Positions 29,763 through 40,397 are shown, counted from the first letter of the stretch. The stretch: 64,000 nucleotides of DNA from Aliivibrio fischeri (GCA_038993745.2 CP160629.1:2542001-2606000), one strand, 5' to 3'. A program made the numbers and translations. The notes: generated by a model not told the origin, from the letters alone.

Positions 29763-29786
29763 TTTTAGCGGTAAATATCGCTAAAA
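29763..29786. promoter_or_regulatory. Perfect dyad between met boxes and metJ
   Basis: TTTTAGCG, an 8-bp spacer, then CGCTAAAA. It begins four bases after the last met box and about 50 bp before the metJ start. It is not a met box. It could be an operator or a hairpin in the metJ leader. Confidence 0.5.
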
Positions 29787-29834
29787 TCGCCTATTCTACT
29801 TATATACATCAATAATTCTGAACGAAGGTGAACA

Positions 29835-30155
29835 ATGGCTGATTGGAATGGTGACTATTTAAGTCCTTATGCCGAACATGGTAAAAAAAGCGAACAAGTA
29901 AAAAAAATTACTGTTTCTATTCCAACAAAGGTACTTCAAATCCTTACTGACGAGCGTACTCGTCGCCAAGTAAGCAACCTACGTCATGCGACAAACAGTG
30001 AATTATTGTGTGAAGCATTCCTACACGCATACACTGGCCAGCCTTTACCAACAGATGAAGATCTACGTAAAGATCGTCCAGATGATATTCCAGCTGAAGC
30101 AAAAGCATTAATGACGGCAATGGGGATCGAATTCGAAGCGTTTGACGAAGAGTAA
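29835..30155 (+). CDS. metJ: Methionine repressor MetJ
   Basis: The 106-residue protein starts [18 protein letters not shown] and is almost identical in pattern to E. coli MetJ. It has the ribbon-helix-helix strand [20 protein letters not shown] (about residues 22-41) followed by [21 protein letters not shown]. It represses methionine genes with S-adenosylmethionine as corepressor. The gene is divergent from metBL across four met boxes. Ribosome-binding site GAAGGTGA. Confidence 0.98.
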   Translation: MADWNGDYLSPYAEHGKKSEQVKKITVSIPTKVLQILTDERTRRQVSNLRHATNSELLCEAFLHAYTGQPLPTDEDLRKDRPDDIPAEAKALMTAMGIEFEAFDEE

Positions 30156-30167
30156 ATACGTTTCATT

Positions 30168-30210
30168 CCTCCTCCTTTTGTCTCCTCCTTCTTTTAATAA
30201 AATTAGGAGG
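30168..30210. promoter_or_regulatory. MalT-box-like sites upstream of the amylase gene
   Basis: Two inverted GGAGGA cores (30168-30175 and 30181-30190 read on the minus strand) and one direct AGGAGG (30205-30210) match the MalT-box core GGAKGA. Their grouping before a maltodextrin-related gene supports MalT activation. Confidence 0.65.
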
Positions 30211-30274
30211 ATTACATTCCCTCTTGGCTAATAAATAATCACAGTGCCCTACTTATAAATATAAAGGACTTACT

Positions 30275-32295
30275 GTGAAAAAACAGATCGCAAAAACGAC
30301 AATAGCTCTCGCTATTACCTCACTTTTGAGCGCATGTAGCTCAACATCTAATGACGACATCTCTCCCTTAGCTTATCAATGTGATCCGCAAATGACGGCA
30401 CAAAGCGATAACTTACGGATTTACCAAATCATGGTCGAAAGCTTTGTCGATGGTGATAACACAATCGGACATGGTACAGGCTATGGCCCGAGTCATCATA
30501 ATGGCGACTTACAAGGAATTATTGATTCATTAGATTACATTCAATCGCTTGGTATAAATGCCATTTGGATGACTCCAGTCTTTGAGTCTGCCCTCTCGAC
30601 AATCAAGATCATTGGGCAGATAAGCTCGATGCCACCGGATATTTTGCTACCGATTTTTTTAAAATAGATCCACGCTTTGGCACATTAGAGAAAGCCAAAG
30701 AATTAGTTGAAGAAGCTCATAAGCGCGGTATTTACGTATTATTTGATGGTGTGTTTGGCCACCATAAAAAAGGACTGATTAAGCCATCGCCAACAGGGTT
30801 ACTTCCTGCTGGAGAGCACAACCCAGTTAGCTACCCTGAAAGTGAAGCTTTTTATAAAGAAGTCGCAGCCTACTGGATTAAAGAATTAAAAATCGACGGA
30901 TGGCGATTAGACCAAGCTTACCAAGTGCCAACACAATCTTGGACAAACATTCGTAAAGCTGTTGACGCCGCATCAAAAGAAACCTTTTATACCAATAATA
31001 AAGGTGAACAAGTAAATCCACTCGGCTATATGGTTGCCGAAATCTGGAATAACGAAAACTACATAACAGAAACAGGTTATGGCAGCGAACAAAACCCTGC
31101 TCTTTGCTCAGCTTTTGACTTTCCTCTGCGTTTTCGCGTTGCTGAAACCTTTGCAGTTAATGAAAGTGGCGTAGGACATAAAGGAGGGGATTGGCTTAAT
31201 CAAGGTATGCAAATGCACGAGCTTTATCCTCCTCATGCTGTACCTAATTTAATGCTAGGAAATCACGATGTTGTTCGCTTTGGTGACTTACTTCAACGTG
31301 GTGATATTGCTAATCCAAACGACAAAAACTATTGGACCCGACACAAAGCAGCCCTCTCTTTTCAAGCCGCTTATACAGGCCCAATAACCCTATACTATGG
31401 TGATGAAATTGGTGATCAAGTTGACGGATTTTCCAAAAAAGAGAATAAAGATACTTGTGCCATTAAAGGACTTTGTGATGATCACATTGCTCGATCATCT
31501 GCCAAAATTGATGGTCTTACCGCCAAGTTGACTCCAGAGCAAAAGGATTTAAAAAATTACGTTACCACATTAATGCAATTGCGTATTAAGCACCCAGCGC
31601 TATCTAAGGGTAAAAGAGTTAATCTAGTAGCTAATAAAGCAGTTTATATCGATCATAAACAATCTGAAAATGATGCAATTGTTTATATGGTAAGTACTCA
31701 AGAGGCAGATCAAACGCTCTCCTTAGATGCAAAACAGCTTGGGTCAAAAGGTAACTTAATTGATCTAATCACCGGGCAGATTTTTACTCCAATTAATGGA
31801 ATATACACCATTCCATTATCCAACTTTGAAAATCGATTTTTAACAATAGAAGAGCCTAATAGTACAGGGCCTATCATAGAGCAAAAAGAAATAGCGCTAT
31901 ATGGCAGTGGTTTTATGGCGCGATGCGATAACCCTACTATCACAAACACCAACCCCCCTTTACAAAATACCTTATATTTAGTTGGCGATTTTTCTGATTC
32001 TCGTTGGAGCCATAAAGAAACCAGAGCGTATCAATATAAAGGAAACAGCATTTATCAAGTGGTCATCAATGAAAAACGAGGCCCTTATAAAATGCAATAT
32101 GCAACAAAAGGTTGGAGCGCTCAATATACCGCTGAAGGACTATCACCCAAATTGGGACAATCAAATAAACTCATTACTGGTGGCTATGGCCAAGATACCG
32201 CCATCTATCTTCCTGAAGATGGTAACTACGTTTGGAGCTTAGAGTTCACTTCTCAAGGAGAGCCAAAATCAATGATGGTTTCTAAGTGTAAATAA
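30275..32295 (+). pseudogene. Lipoprotein alpha-amylase (GH13), frameshifted in a C-run
   Basis: A lipobox LLSAC (Cys at about residue 21) follows a signal peptide, so the enzyme should be lipid-anchored in the envelope. GH13 motifs: FDGVFGHH (region I), DGWRLDQ (nucleophile Asp), MVAEIW (acid/base Glu) and MLGNHDVVRF (transition-state Asp). A C-terminal starch-binding-like domain follows (LYLVGDFSDSRW). The first frame runs to FESAL and stops after IFLK. One extra C at 30591-30593 gives SAPLDNQDHWADKL and a continuous protein of about 673 residues. Start is GTG at 30275. MalT-like boxes precede it and lamB and malM follow. Confidence 0.9.
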
Positions 32296-32486
32296 GCCCT
32301 CCTTTACCTTAATTTAATGAATAAAATATGAACTATTTCTAACCAACAATGTCTATTGTTGGTTAGATCACATTTCTGATTATTTCTTAATTTCCCTCTT
32401 TTACGATTTTCTTCATTATTTCCAATTTCAAAATATCTTTCGACGTGAGCCTTATCTCATAAATATTTTCAATCACTCCTACTAAG

Positions 32487-32502
32487 TGTGATTATTATCA
32501 AA
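32487..32502. promoter_or_regulatory. CRP-binding-like site upstream of lamB
   Basis: TGTGATTATTATCAAA fits TGTGA-N6-TCACA with one mismatch in the second half. It lies before the MalT-like boxes, as in known mal promoters. Confidence 0.5.
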
Positions 32503-32521
32503 AGAAGACCTGCCATTCATT

Positions 32522-32572
32522 CTTCTCATCCTTAGTACTACGCCCTATCATCCTTAAAAAGAGGAGGAGGGC
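32522..32572. promoter_or_regulatory. MalT-box-like sites upstream of lamB
   Basis: Two inverted copies of AGGATGA-type sequence (CTCATCCTT near 32525 and ATCATCCTT near 32548) and one direct GAGGAGGAGG (32561-32570) match the MalT-box GGGGAKGAGG. They lie 130-180 bp upstream of lamB. Confidence 0.65.
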
Positions 32573-32705
32573 AAAATACCTATTTATTTTTAATCTGTGT
32601 CTCGTTCGATAACGACAGATGTTTACTTCACTTCCCTACACTGCCATGAGTTAAGTAAACGTTTTCAAATCAAAATATCCTGAAAAAAGGAAATAGGATT
32701 TTAAG

Positions 32706-34052
32706 ATGAAAATGAATAAATACACATTGCTTGCCGCTGCTGTTTCTACAGCTCTATTTTCTGGCGCAACACTTGCTGAAACCGATGTTGCACTGGATGT
32801 CATCGCAGGTGACGAAGCTGCACCAAAAGTTGAAAAAGTAAATGGAACTGATGTTATTTCAGATGGTTGGGAAGTACACGGTTACGCGTCAATGAACTTC
32901 CGCATGGTAGATGGCGAAACGGTTGATACTGAGTTTGGTAAACCAGACTATAAAACAGCAGGTACTCACGGAAAAAGTACTAACCAAGTTGAATTTGTAA
33001 TCAAAAAACATACTGAACACGCAAATGGCGTTTGGTCTGACTTTGTCGTTCGTTCTGAATACGGTAATGGTAACTCTTACGCTTACTCATCTCCTGGTAG
33101 CCAAAAAGCCAACACAACGGCACAATTTGAAATCAAAGAAACTTATGTTGAAATTGGTGGCTTATCTTACCTAGGTGAAGATACGTCTATCTGGGGTGGT
33201 CAACGTTACCTAAACCGTTCTGCAAGTGCACTATCGGGTGAATTCTGGAAACAATCATCAGGCGTTGGTGCAGGTATTCAAACTAAACTTGGTGGCAACA
33301 CCGCAGGTTTTGCAATTGTTGCTGCAGATACAGACGGTGATATCAATAATGGTCCAGGTGCTGATGGTCGACAAACACTAACCTCACACGATTTATACTA
33401 CTACGGTGTTGATGTTGGCTTTGGTAGCTTAGATTTTGATTTCAAATACATCACTCAAGCTAATGTTCAAGATGATGACGGTTTCGGCGCATCTATCACA
33501 TTAAACTCTAGTTACTATGGCCTAGATGGTTGGTCACAAACAGCGATTGCTTACGGTAAAGGCGCAGCGCAAAACCGTGGTGTGAACTTTGGTAGCTGGT
33601 CAGGTGGCGATGACAATGCTGAATCTATCTTCTTCACTTCAGGCGGTGTGGTAAACATTTCTGAAAACTGGCAAATGGGTTCTGAGGTAACATACTTTGC
33701 TGGGTTGGATGAATTGTTTAGTGCCAAAGATCTAAAACGCTACATCGTTGCAGCGCGTCCATCATACAAAGTAAATGATAACCTTCGTCTTGAAGCGACA
33801 GGTTCTTACGCTCATGAAGAAGTTGAAGTTGGCGGAGTATGGGGTAAAAGTGCAGATGCCGCAGAAAGCGATATTGTTAACTTAGAGTTAGCAGCCGCAT
33901 TTACGGTAAACGCGGACTACTTTGGTCGTCCACAAATCAAACCATACGTAAGTTATATCCTAGCTGATGATGAAGCAAGTGCTAAAGATATTGGCATTAA
34001 AAATGGTAAGTCAGAAACAATTATCGGTGTACACACTGAAATCTGGTTCTAA
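32706..34052 (+). CDS. lamB: Maltoporin
   Basis: Outer-membrane trimeric channel for maltose and maltodextrins. The 448-residue protein has a signal peptide ending FSGATLA-ETD and begins the barrel with WEVHGYASMNFRM. It ends with the aromatic terminus TIIGVHTEIWF. Tracts such as WGGQRYLNRS match the conserved LamB strands. Codon use suggests high expression. MalT- and CRP-like sites lie upstream, a terminator follows, and malM is next, as in the E. coli lamB-malM order. Confidence 0.95.
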   Translation: MKMNKYTLLAAAVSTALFSGATLAETDVALDVIAGDEAAPKVEKVNGTDVISDGWEVHGYASMNFRMVDGETVDTEFGKPDYKTAGTHGKSTNQVEFVIKKHTEHANGVWSDFVVRSEYGNGNSYAYSSPGSQKANTTAQFEIKETYVEIGGLSYLGEDTSIWGGQRYLNRSASALSGEFWKQSSGVGAGIQTKLGGNTAGFAIVAADTDGDINNGPGADGRQTLTSHDLYYYGVDVGFGSLDFDFKYITQANVQDDDGFGASITLNSSYYGLDGWSQTAIAYGKGAAQNRGVNFGSWSGGDDNAESIFFTSGGVVNISENWQMGSEVTYFAGLDELFSAKDLKRYIVAARPSYKVNDNLRLEATGSYAHEEVEVGGVWGKSADAAESDIVNLELAAAFTVNADYFGRPQIKPYVSYILADDEASAKDIGIKNGKSETIIGVHTEIWF

Positions 34053-34064
34053 CTGAGTTAAAGT

Positions 34065-34093
34065 GAAAGGCGGCCAAATGGCTGCCTTTTTGC
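34065..34093 (+). terminator. Terminator between lamB and malM
   Basis: AAAGGCGGCC-AAAT-GGCTGCCTTT plus T residues, 13 bp after the lamB stop. It probably attenuates malM. Confidence 0.85.
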
Positions 34094-34125
34094 GTTTATT
34101 ATCACCTTAATAATGGAGTATCGTG

Positions 34126-34952
34126 ATGAACACGAAAAAATTGTTACTTAGCTTATTTATCGGTCTCTCTTTGACTGCGTGTTCTTCAACCGAAGCCATA
34201 CAACAACAGCCGATAGAACCGCTCGCAAACTCTCAAGTATGCTGTAGTGACTTTTCTCAATATCCTTGGATACAGCTAGCGACAACGGAAGATATCGATT
34301 TCAATTAGATAAAGATTCACCTATTGGTCATTTTTCTGATGGAAACAGCTATTTTAATGCCTTCAAATTCGCTGAACGTTCAGGAAAAGTACAACTTCGT
34401 CTCTCTAGTTTAATGGTTAATGACTCTGTTGCGGCACCAAAACTCATTGCTCTCGATCATGAGTTTAATGTTGTAAGTACAACAAGTTTAGACCAATTTG
34501 ATATCAAACCATCCGATGCATTTACTCGAACTCAGTTTCAATTAAATTTCCAACTTGATGCAGCTAAAACCCCTTATTTTATTATCTATTCTTCTAATGA
34601 GTATTTAGGTCAGTCTATTAAGGTGAAGCACCCAGCAAGGATCAGAGCGGAAGAATTAGGTGAACCGATGCCAATGGTAACGGATCCAACTTATGCTTAT
34701 GAGCGTTTTGGTAAACTAAAGCTATCGATAAAAACGCTTTCATTACAAGCACATAAACAAACATCTCAACAACCCAAAGTAGCAATAAAATCTGCACAAT
34801 CAGAAACGCACACTTTCTATAAAGAAGCTATTGTTAAAGCAGTAAAAACAAACGACATACCTAAAGCATTAGCACTACTAGAAGAAGCAAAAACGTTAGG
34901 AATTAAAGATGCTCAAGATACATTTGTTCAAGCTTTAGAAAGTCAAAAATAA
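34126..34952 (+). pseudogene. malM: Maltose operon periplasmic protein MalM, frameshifted in a T-run
   Basis: The start at 34126 (GGAG seven bases upstream) gives a signal sequence with lipobox-like LSLTAC, so it may be a lipoprotein here. The conserved WIQLATTEDIDF segment follows and the frame then stops at 34308. One more T in the run at 34299-34301 gives DFQLDKDSPIGHFSDGNSYF and a continuous protein of about 275 residues. MalM is a small protein of the maltose regulon with an unclear role, sitting after lamB. A terminator follows. Confidence 0.85.
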
Positions 34953-34965
34953 TTTCTTACCTAAA

Positions 34966-35006
34966 TAAAAAAAGGCTTCTAACTTAATTAGTTAGAAGCC
35001 TTTTCT
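34966..35006. terminator. Bidirectional terminator between malM and the malic enzyme gene
   Basis: AAAAGGCTTCTAAC-TTAATTA-GTTAGAAGCCTTTT; it serves the two convergent genes. Confidence 0.92.
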
Positions 35007-35025
35007 ACATAAAAGATAAAGCGAA

Positions 35026-36273
35026 TTACGCTTCCATGTATCCTTCAGGCATTTCTATACGAGCGACACCTGAGTCAACAGCAGCTTGTGCTACCGCTTT
35101 AGCAACTCGTGGAAGTAGACGGGGATCCATTGGTTTTGGAATGATATAGTCAGAACCAAATGTCAGTGATTCAACGCCAGCGGCTTTTAATACCTCAACG
35201 GGTACTTCTTCTTTAGCTAATTGACGAATAGCCTCAACAGCAGCTAGCTTCATTTCATCATTAATTTCACTTGCACGCACATCTAGCGCACCACGGAAGA
35301 TAAATGGGAAACAAAGCACATTATTTACTTGGTTTGGATAATCAGAACGGCCTGTACCCATGATTAAGTCAGAACGAACTTCATGAGCCAATTCAGGTTT
35401 AATTTCAGGATCTGGATTTGAACATGCAAACACAACTGGTTTATCAGCCATTAGCTTCAGATCTTCTGCATCTAATAAATTTGGACCAGATACACCCAAG
35501 AATAAATCGGCACCTTCAATAACATCTTGAAGCGTGCGCTTATCGGTATTGTTTGCAAAACGTTGTTTGTACTCATTAATATCGTCACGACGAGTATGAA
35601 TCACACCTTTACGATCCAGCATGTAGATCTTCTCACGCATTGCGCCACACTTAATAAGTAGCTCCATACATGCTACCGCTGCAGCACCAGCACCTAAACA
35701 TACGATTATTGCATCTTCTAGTTTCTTACCTTGCAGCTCAATCGCATTTAACATACCAGCAGCAGTCACGATTGCAGTACCATGTTGATCATCATGGAAT
35801 ACTGGCACATCACAAAGCTCAATAAGGCGACGTTCAATCTCAAAACAATCCGGTGCTTTAATATCTTCTAAGTTAATACCACCAAATGTATCTGCAATAT
35901 TGGCAACCGTATCAACAAACTCATCAATCGTGCGGTGTTTTACTTCGATATCAATAGAGTCTAAACCTGCAAAACGTTTAAAAAGAAGCGACTTACCTTC
36001 CATTACTGGTTTTGATGCAAGAGGACCTAAATTACCTAAACCAAGAATTGCCGTACCATTTGAAATAACCGCAACCATATTGCCTTTTGATGTGTATTTA
36101 TAAACATCATCAGGGTTCTTTGCAATTTCACGTACAGGCTCAGCCACACCAGGGCTGTAAGCCAAAGCAAGGTCTTCTACTGTGTCAGCAGGTTTAGTCA
36201 ATGCAACTTCAATTTTACCTGGAGTTGGGTAAGCGTGATAATCTAGAGCTTGCTTGCGAAATTCTTCAGACAT
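35026..36273 (-). CDS. NAD(P)-dependent malic enzyme, short form
   Basis: A 415-residue oxaloacetate-decarboxylating malate dehydrogenase. The N-terminal part begins MSEEFRKQALDYHAYPTPGK; the metal and substrate segments are YSPGVAEP and HDDQHGTAIV, and the NAD(P)-binding motif is IIVCLGAGAAAVA. It resembles the N-terminal part of MaeB but lacks the phosphotransacetylase-like C-terminal domain. It converts malate to pyruvate, linking the TCA cycle with gluconeogenesis. Cofactor preference cannot be read with certainty. Confidence 0.93.
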   Translation of the reverse strand: MSEEFRKQALDYHAYPTPGKIEVALTKPADTVEDLALAYSPGVAEPVREIAKNPDDVYKYTSKGNMVAVISNGTAILGLGNLGPLASKPVMEGKSLLFKRFAGLDSIDIEVKHRTIDEFVDTVANIADTFGGINLEDIKAPDCFEIERRLIELCDVPVFHDDQHGTAIVTAAGMLNAIELQGKKLEDAIIVCLGAGAAAVACMELLIKCGAMREKIYMLDRKGVIHTRRDDINEYKQRFANNTDKRTLQDVIEGADLFLGVSGPNLLDAEDLKLMADKPVVFACSNPDPEIKPELAHEVRSDLIMGTGRSDYPNQVNNVLCFPFIFRGALDVRASEINDEMKLAAVEAIRQLAKEEVPVEVLKAAGVESLTFGSDYIIPKPMDPRLLPRVAKAVAQAAVDSGVARIEMPEGYMEA

Positions 36274-36491
36274 GATGGTTTCCTGATTTAAAAGGTAACG
36301 TCAAAATAGTAAACCTCTATATTAGTTGATCTAGCTCAAACTTCATAGCCTTTGCTTACAGATCGTACCAACAAAAATGCCGAGCTATCGTACAAATTTG
36401 AGTTAGTGATAATTCAACTAAATACAGAAGAAATAAAAGACACAATAAGAATAATCGAATACAAAAATGAAAAAATCGTAAATTGCAGATA

Positions 36492-36525
36492 TAAAAAAAG
36501 GAGCCCTATTGGACTCCTCTTTTAT
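36492..36525 (-). terminator. Terminator after rpmE
   Basis: On the minus strand AGGAGTCC-AATA-GGGCTCCT followed by a T-run; 14 bp after the rpmE stop. Confidence 0.85.
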
Positions 36526-36538
36526 CGGAAATTGGTAA

Positions 36539-36757
36539 TTATTTCTTAGAACCAATTGCACCGAAACGTTTGTTGAAGCGATCAACACGGCCGCCTGTAT
36601 CAACGATACGTTGCTTACCAGTGTAGAACGGGTGACATTTGTCACATACGTCTAGGTGGATTGAATCTTTGCCTAGTGCAGAGTTGAATTCGAACTCGTT
36701 GCCGCAAGAACAAGTAGCTTTAACAGCTGTGTATTCTGGGTGGATACCTACTTTCAT
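36539..36757 (-). CDS. rpmE: 50S ribosomal protein L31, zinc-binding form
   Basis: A 72-residue protein with four cysteines (C16, C18, C38, C41) that bind zinc, marking the C+ form of L31 rather than the zinc-free YkgM form. It starts [20 protein letters not shown]. It is divergent from priA, a common gammaproteobacterial arrangement. Confidence 0.97.
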   Translation of the reverse strand: MKVGIHPEYTAVKATCSCGNEFEFNSALGKDSIHLDVCDKCHPFYTGKQRIVDTGGRVDRFNKRFGAIGSKK

Positions 36758-36996
36758 GGGAAAACCTTAATAGTTTAGGCCGTGTCGCTATCCGATTCTA
36801 ATGCCGGACACCACACGTAGTTTAACAAAAATAGTAAGCGTAAATGGATTACACTTACTTAAGGTCGCGTATAGTAATGAATCTGGAGCGATCAATCAAC
36901 TGATCTGTTACTTTTTTCACCGATTTTTTTACCCATTTGCGATATTTCTATCTAAGGGTAGACTATTCTCATTCCAATTTCTTAATGATGTTAACC

Positions 36997-39198
36997 ATGC
37001 CCTATTCAATCGCTCATGTTGCACTGCCTGTTCCACTTGATCGCACCTTTGATTATCTTATTAAATCAGAGCAAAAACCTGTGATCGGTGGACGAGTAAA
37101 AGTCCCTTTTGGACGTCAGCGTTTAATTGGTGTGGTAACAAAACTCAGCAATGAATCTGAGTTTGCTCGTGAGAAATTAAAAGCTATTGATGTTGTCATT
37201 GATGAACAAAGCTTATGGCCTACCAATTTATACAAATTATTAAATTGGAGCAGTACGTATTATCAGTATCCATTAGGAGATACCTTAGCGAATGCAATGC
37301 CTTCATGGCTTAGAAAAGGAAGAGAAGCCAATTTTGCTTCGTTAAAAGCTTGGCAAATTACCGAGCTAGGTAAAAATCAAGATTTAAATAAGTTAACCCG
37401 AGCGCCAAAACAAGCCAAAGCACTCAATTTAGTAAGGCATCAACAATGCAGCCATGAGCAAATGCTTGAAGAAGAAGTGACTGCAGCCACACTAAAAACG
37501 ATTTCAGATAAAGGTTGGATTGAAGAGGTATCTCTCGCTCCGACACCAAGCTATTGGTATCGAAATGTTGAAGTCACTCAAGAAAAACCTCAACTCAATG
37601 AAGAGCAATCTATCGCTATTGCTACGGTCAATGCGAATCCTGAATTTGGTTGTTATCTATTGGAAGGGGTTACGGGCTCAGGAAAGACTGAAGTCTATTT
37701 ACAACTTCTAGAACCGATTTTAAAAGCGGGGCGACAAGCGCTTATCTTGGTTCCTGAAATTGGTTTAACGCCACAAACTATTAATCGTTTTAAGCGTCGC
37801 TTTAATGTACCTGTTGATGTTATTCACTCAGGACTTAATGACACTGAGCGTTTAAATGCATGGCTAGCAGCAAGAGATAATCACGCCGGTATCATCATTG
37901 GTACTCGTTCGGCTCTGTTTACGCCTTTTCATGATTTAGGGATCATCATTGTTGATGAAGAACATGATGCCTCTTATAAGCAACAAGACAGCATGAGATA
38001 TCATGCGCGCGATTTAGCCGTGATGAGAGCGAACTTAGATAACATCCCTATTATTCTAGGCTCGGCAACGCCAGCGTTAGAAACATTACACAATGCGAAT
38101 GTTGGAAAATATCATCATCTAACATTAACTAAACGCGCAGGTACTGCCATTCCGGCTCGTCATGGTGTTCTTGATGTAAAAGGCTTATATCTTAATAGTG
38201 GTTTATCAGCACCATTAATTGCTCAGATGAGAAAACACTTATCTGAAGGCAATCAGGTGATGCTGTTTTTAAACCGCAGAGGCTTTTCACCAGCACTAAT
38301 GTGTCATGAATGCGGTTGGATGGCTGAATGTAAACGTTGTGATGCTTTCTATACTTTCCATCAACACTCAAATGAAATTCGTTGTCACCACTGTGGTTCA
38401 CAACAGCCAATTATCCATCAATGTCAGGGATGCGGATCGACACAACTGATTTCTGTCGGCGTAGGTACAGAACAACTAGAAACACAATTAACCAATCTAT
38501 TTCCTGAATACAAAACGGTTCGTATTGATAGAGATAGCACCCGTCGTAAAGGTAGCTTAGAAGACTATTTAGAAGCGATTAAGAATAATGAATACCAAAT
38601 TTTAATTGGTACTCAAATGCTAGCAAAAGGCCACCACTTTCCTAACGTAACTTTGGTTGGGTTAATCGACGTAGACAGCTCTCTGTTTAGTAGTGATTTT
38701 CGAGCCCCTGAACGATTAGCTCAATTATTTATTCAGGTCGCAGGACGTGCAGGACGTGCAAGTAAACCAGGTGAGGTAATTCTGCAAACTCACCATCCTG
38801 AACACTCTTTATTACAAAGTTTATTACACCATGGTTATGGGCATTTTGCAGAGCACGCTTTAAAAGAGCGTAAATTTGCTCAATTACCACCTTATACCCA
38901 TTTGTCTCTTTTTAGAGCAGAAGCAAATAATAACGAAAACGTGGAACAATTCTTACGACAAGTGCGCGATATTTTAGAAAGCCACCCACAATTTCATGAT
39001 GCAACACCAGTACTTGGGCCGATCCCTGCCCCATTAGCTCGTCGCGCCGGTAAATATCGTTGGCAGCTATTGTTCCAGGCTCCAAACCGGACAGTAATGC
39101 AATCAATGCTTCGCGGTGCAAAAACCGCCATCGAACTTTTACCCCTAGCAAAAAAAGTTCGATGGACTTTAGATATTGAGCCACAAGATTTAAGTTAA
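36997..39198 (+). CDS. priA: Primosomal replication protein N' (helicase PriA)
   Basis: The start at 36997 gives MPYSIAHVALPVPLDRTFDYL, the family N-terminus, and 733 residues, the E. coli length. Two other in-frame ATGs (36985, 36988) are possible and no start has a strong ribosome-binding site. Motifs: Walker A GVTGSGKTE, DEEH box, and the zinc-binding cysteines CHECGWMAECKRC and CHHCG ... CQGCG. The helicase motif VI region is FIQVAGRAGRASKPGEV. PriA restarts stalled forks by loading DnaB. Confidence 0.96.
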   Translation: MPYSIAHVALPVPLDRTFDYLIKSEQKPVIGGRVKVPFGRQRLIGVVTKLSNESEFAREKLKAIDVVIDEQSLWPTNLYKLLNWSSTYYQYPLGDTLANAMPSWLRKGREANFASLKAWQITELGKNQDLNKLTRAPKQAKALNLVRHQQCSHEQMLEEEVTAATLKTISDKGWIEEVSLAPTPSYWYRNVEVTQEKPQLNEEQSIAIATVNANPEFGCYLLEGVTGSGKTEVYLQLLEPILKAGRQALILVPEIGLTPQTINRFKRRFNVPVDVIHSGLNDTERLNAWLAARDNHAGIIIGTRSALFTPFHDLGIIIVDEEHDASYKQQDSMRYHARDLAVMRANLDNIPIILGSATPALETLHNANVGKYHHLTLTKRAGTAIPARHGVLDVKGLYLNSGLSAPLIAQMRKHLSEGNQVMLFLNRRGFSPALMCHECGWMAECKRCDAFYTFHQHSNEIRCHHCGSQQPIIHQCQGCGSTQLISVGVGTEQLETQLTNLFPEYKTVRIDRDSTRRKGSLEDYLEAIKNNEYQILIGTQMLAKGHHFPNVTLVGLIDVDSSLFSSDFRAPERLAQLFIQVAGRAGRASKPGEVILQTHHPEHSLLQSLLHHGYGHFAEHALKERKFAQLPPYTHLSLFRAEANNNENVEQFLRQVRDILESHPQFHDATPVLGPIPAPLARRAGKYRWQLLFQAPNRTVMQSMLRGAKTAIELLPLAKKVRWTLDIEPQDLS

Positions 39199-39389
39199 TG
39201 TCGGTTTTATCAACAATTTTCCTGTTGAAAAAGTGAAACAATCGGCCTTCATGTGAGAGAAATCACAATACAGATGTAATTTTTGTTAAACGAGCCGTAT
39301 TTAAATCTTTATTTTATGAATAAAATATCTTCTTATTCAAATAGAGCAATCGTTTACTTTAAGATAAAAGTATTAGGGAGAAGATAATT

Positions 39390-40397
39390 ATGGCGACAAT
39401 GAAGGACGTTGCTTTATCGGCAGGAGTGTCAACAGCAACGGTATCACGAGCACTAATGACACCAGAAAAAGTATCATTATCCACTCGTAAGCGCGTTGAA
39501 GATGCAGTATTAGAAACGGGTTACTCACCAACTACGTTAACTCGAACATTACGACGCAATGAGTCAAAAACCATTGTGACGATTGTTCCTGATATTTGCG
39601 ATCCTTACTTTAGTGACATTATTCGCGGTATTGAAGATGCTGCCGTTGAAAATGGTTATGTCATTTTAGTAGGCGATAGCAGTCAGCAAAAAAAACGTGA
39701 ACACTCCTTTGTAAACCTTGTGTATACCAAGCAAGTTGATGGCATGGTATTACTTGGTTCAGATCTCCCTTTTAACGTTAGTCGCCAAGAACAAAAAAAT
39801 TTACCGCCTCTTGTAATGGCGTGTGAATATGCACCAGAATTAGAACTACCAACCGTTCATATCGATAACCTTACAGCCGCCTATGAAGCAGTTAACTACC
39901 TAACTAAACTAGGGCATAAAAACATCGCAGAATTATCTGGCCCTGAGAGCTCCGCTCTCTGTCAGTTCAGACATCAAGGTTACCAACAAGCACTTCGCCG
40001 AGCGGGTATCACCATGAATGCCTCTTATGTGCAATATGGTGATTTCACTTTCGAAGCAGGGGCAAAAGCAATAACTCAACTTCTTTCTCTTTCAACACCA
40101 CCGACTGCTGTCTTTTGTCATAACGATATTATGGCAATCGGAGCGATTCAAAAAGCGAAACAAATGGGTTTTAGAGTGCCTCAAGACATTTCTATCATGG
40201 GATTTGATGATATTGAATTCTCTCAATATTGTGATCCTGCATTAACCACGATTTCCCAGCCTCGTTATGAAATAGGTCGTCAATCTATGTTAATGCTACT
40301 TGACCTATTAAAAGGCCATGATGTTCGTTCTGGTTCACGATTACTCGAATCCTCATTGATTGTTAGAGAGAGTACGGCGTCCCCAAAAAACAAATAA
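39390..40397 (+). CDS. cytR: LacI-family repressor CytR
   Basis: The 335-residue protein has an N-terminal LacI helix-turn-helix (TMKDVALSAGVSTATVSRAL, residues 3-22) and the hinge ETGYSPTTLTRTLRRNESKT. The periplasmic-binding-like ligand domain contains IMGFDDIEFSQYCDPALTTI. Position between priA and ftsN is the typical cytR place. CytR represses nucleoside uptake and catabolism with CRP, and in Vibrio it also affects competence and biofilm formation. Ribosome-binding site GGGAGAAG. Confidence 0.95.
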   Translation: MATMKDVALSAGVSTATVSRALMTPEKVSLSTRKRVEDAVLETGYSPTTLTRTLRRNESKTIVTIVPDICDPYFSDIIRGIEDAAVENGYVILVGDSSQQKKREHSFVNLVYTKQVDGMVLLGSDLPFNVSRQEQKNLPPLVMACEYAPELELPTVHIDNLTAAYEAVNYLTKLGHKNIAELSGPESSALCQFRHQGYQQALRRAGITMNASYVQYGDFTFEAGAKAITQLLSLSTPPTAVFCHNDIMAIGAIQKAKQMGFRVPQDISIMGFDDIEFSQYCDPALTTISQPRYEIGRQSMLMLLDLLKGHDVRSGSRLLESSLIVRESTASPKNK

